Positions 12,102 to 12,225 of a DNA stretch of 12,225 nucleotides are shown one piece after another (position 1 is the stretch's first letter; the number at the start of each line of letters is the position of its first letter). The stretch covers positions 1 to 12,225 of the forward strand of contig DAOWCY010000211.1 of assembly GCA_030639305.1 (NCBI GenBank), in the 5' to 3' direction. Source of the stretch: JAGLQA01 sp023135565. GTDB taxonomy: Bacteria > Acidobacteriota > Aminicenantia > UBA2199. The position numbers were made by a program, and so were the translations under genes. The notes beneath the pieces are model-generated. The model saw only the letters and a list, made by a program, of their open reading frames with translations. It was not told the origin of the DNA and did not search any database.

Positions 12102-12225
12102 GGTAGGAATGCCGGTTACCCGGCACCCCCCGCACAGATCCGGACTTGAGGAACTACCTCATCCGGCTCCTACCTCAAGTTTTCTGGCGTCGGTTTGCAC
12201 AATCTTATGATGGCAAGTGCTCGCC
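12097..12225 (-). mobile_element. Group II intron, 3' end (domains V and VI), cut by the window edge
   Basis: Read on the minus strand, 12169-12137 is a domain V-like hairpin: GAGCCGGA...TCCGGATC with a TGAGG/CCTCA upper stem and an AG two-base bulge, 33 nt against the usual 34. The catalytic AGC triad is present in GAGCC. Next come TGTGCGGGGG and a domain VI-like stem GTGCCGG-GTAA-CCGGCAT (12126-12109) with TCCTACC, whose A is a candidate branch point; CCGCGAC is near the expected 3' splice site. The reverse transcriptase gene would lie beyond 12225. Two departures from consensus, a G:A mismatch at the usual triad G:U and a non-GNRA loop (TAGTT), suggest weak or lost splicing. Confidence 0.65.

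Noticed and set aside
12007..12210. 67-residue plus-strand protein
   Set aside because: It runs antisense through the group II intron domains V and VI and has no ribosome site.

Overview
The window looks like chromosome from an anaerobic Bacillota (Clostridia/Peptococcia-like) bacterium. The reasons are strong AGGAGG-type Shine-Dalgarno sites, near-consensus sigma-70 type promoters, oxygen-sensitive radical SAM enzymes, a LarB protein, and moderate GC with AT-rich intergenic DNA. This placement is an inference; no rRNA or other marker gene is present to fix the taxon.

Layout, left to right. (1) 1-1620: a repeat-rich 5' flank, then a HemW-like radical SAM protein on + (392-1474), converging on an EamA-family transporter on - (1621-2514), with a composite repeat between them. 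(2) 2868-5767: a minus-strand block of DUF89 phosphatase-like protein, DUF362 protein and LarB. DUF362 and larB overlap by 20 bp and share an upstream promoter; LarB performs the first step of nickel-pincer cofactor synthesis. (3) 5943-6485: a short atypical thioredoxin (CVPC active site) behind a promoter and a leader of about 186 nt holding four back-to-back hairpins. (4) 6486-8510: an AmrS-type radical SAM gene flanked on both sides by tandem copies of a ~102-112 nt repeat, followed by a dense field of composite repeats. (5) 8560-8681: tRNA-Arg(ACG) with a perfect consensus promoter. (6) 8700-12225: accessory-looking DNA with a membrane-anchored pentapeptide-repeat protein, a BstYI/BglII-type restriction-modification pair whose endonuclease is broken, and the 3' end of a group II intron on - running off the right edge.

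The most striking feature is a modular repeat family. Module A is a GC-rich hairpin of about 15 bp, module B is a small GCCGC-TTC-GCGGC hairpin, module C is an AT-rich inverted repeat, and module D ends in GCCGCCGGAGGC. The A stem changes on both arms from copy to copy while keeping its pairing, which suggests selection on structure. Copies sit exactly at gene borders: they supply Shine-Dalgarno sequences (hemW, amrS), stop codons or the last residues of proteins (amrS, DUF89, trx), and possibly a -35 box (DUF89).

The restriction-modification locus is in decay: the methyltransferase looks intact with a leaderless promoter, whereas the endonuclease lacks an ATG (ATA at codon 1) and has an in-frame amber codon where BstYI has Gln. 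The pentapeptide gene has a promoter, Shine-Dalgarno and ATG that lead into a Lys-rich 51-codon frame, one base out of phase with the pentapeptide frame.
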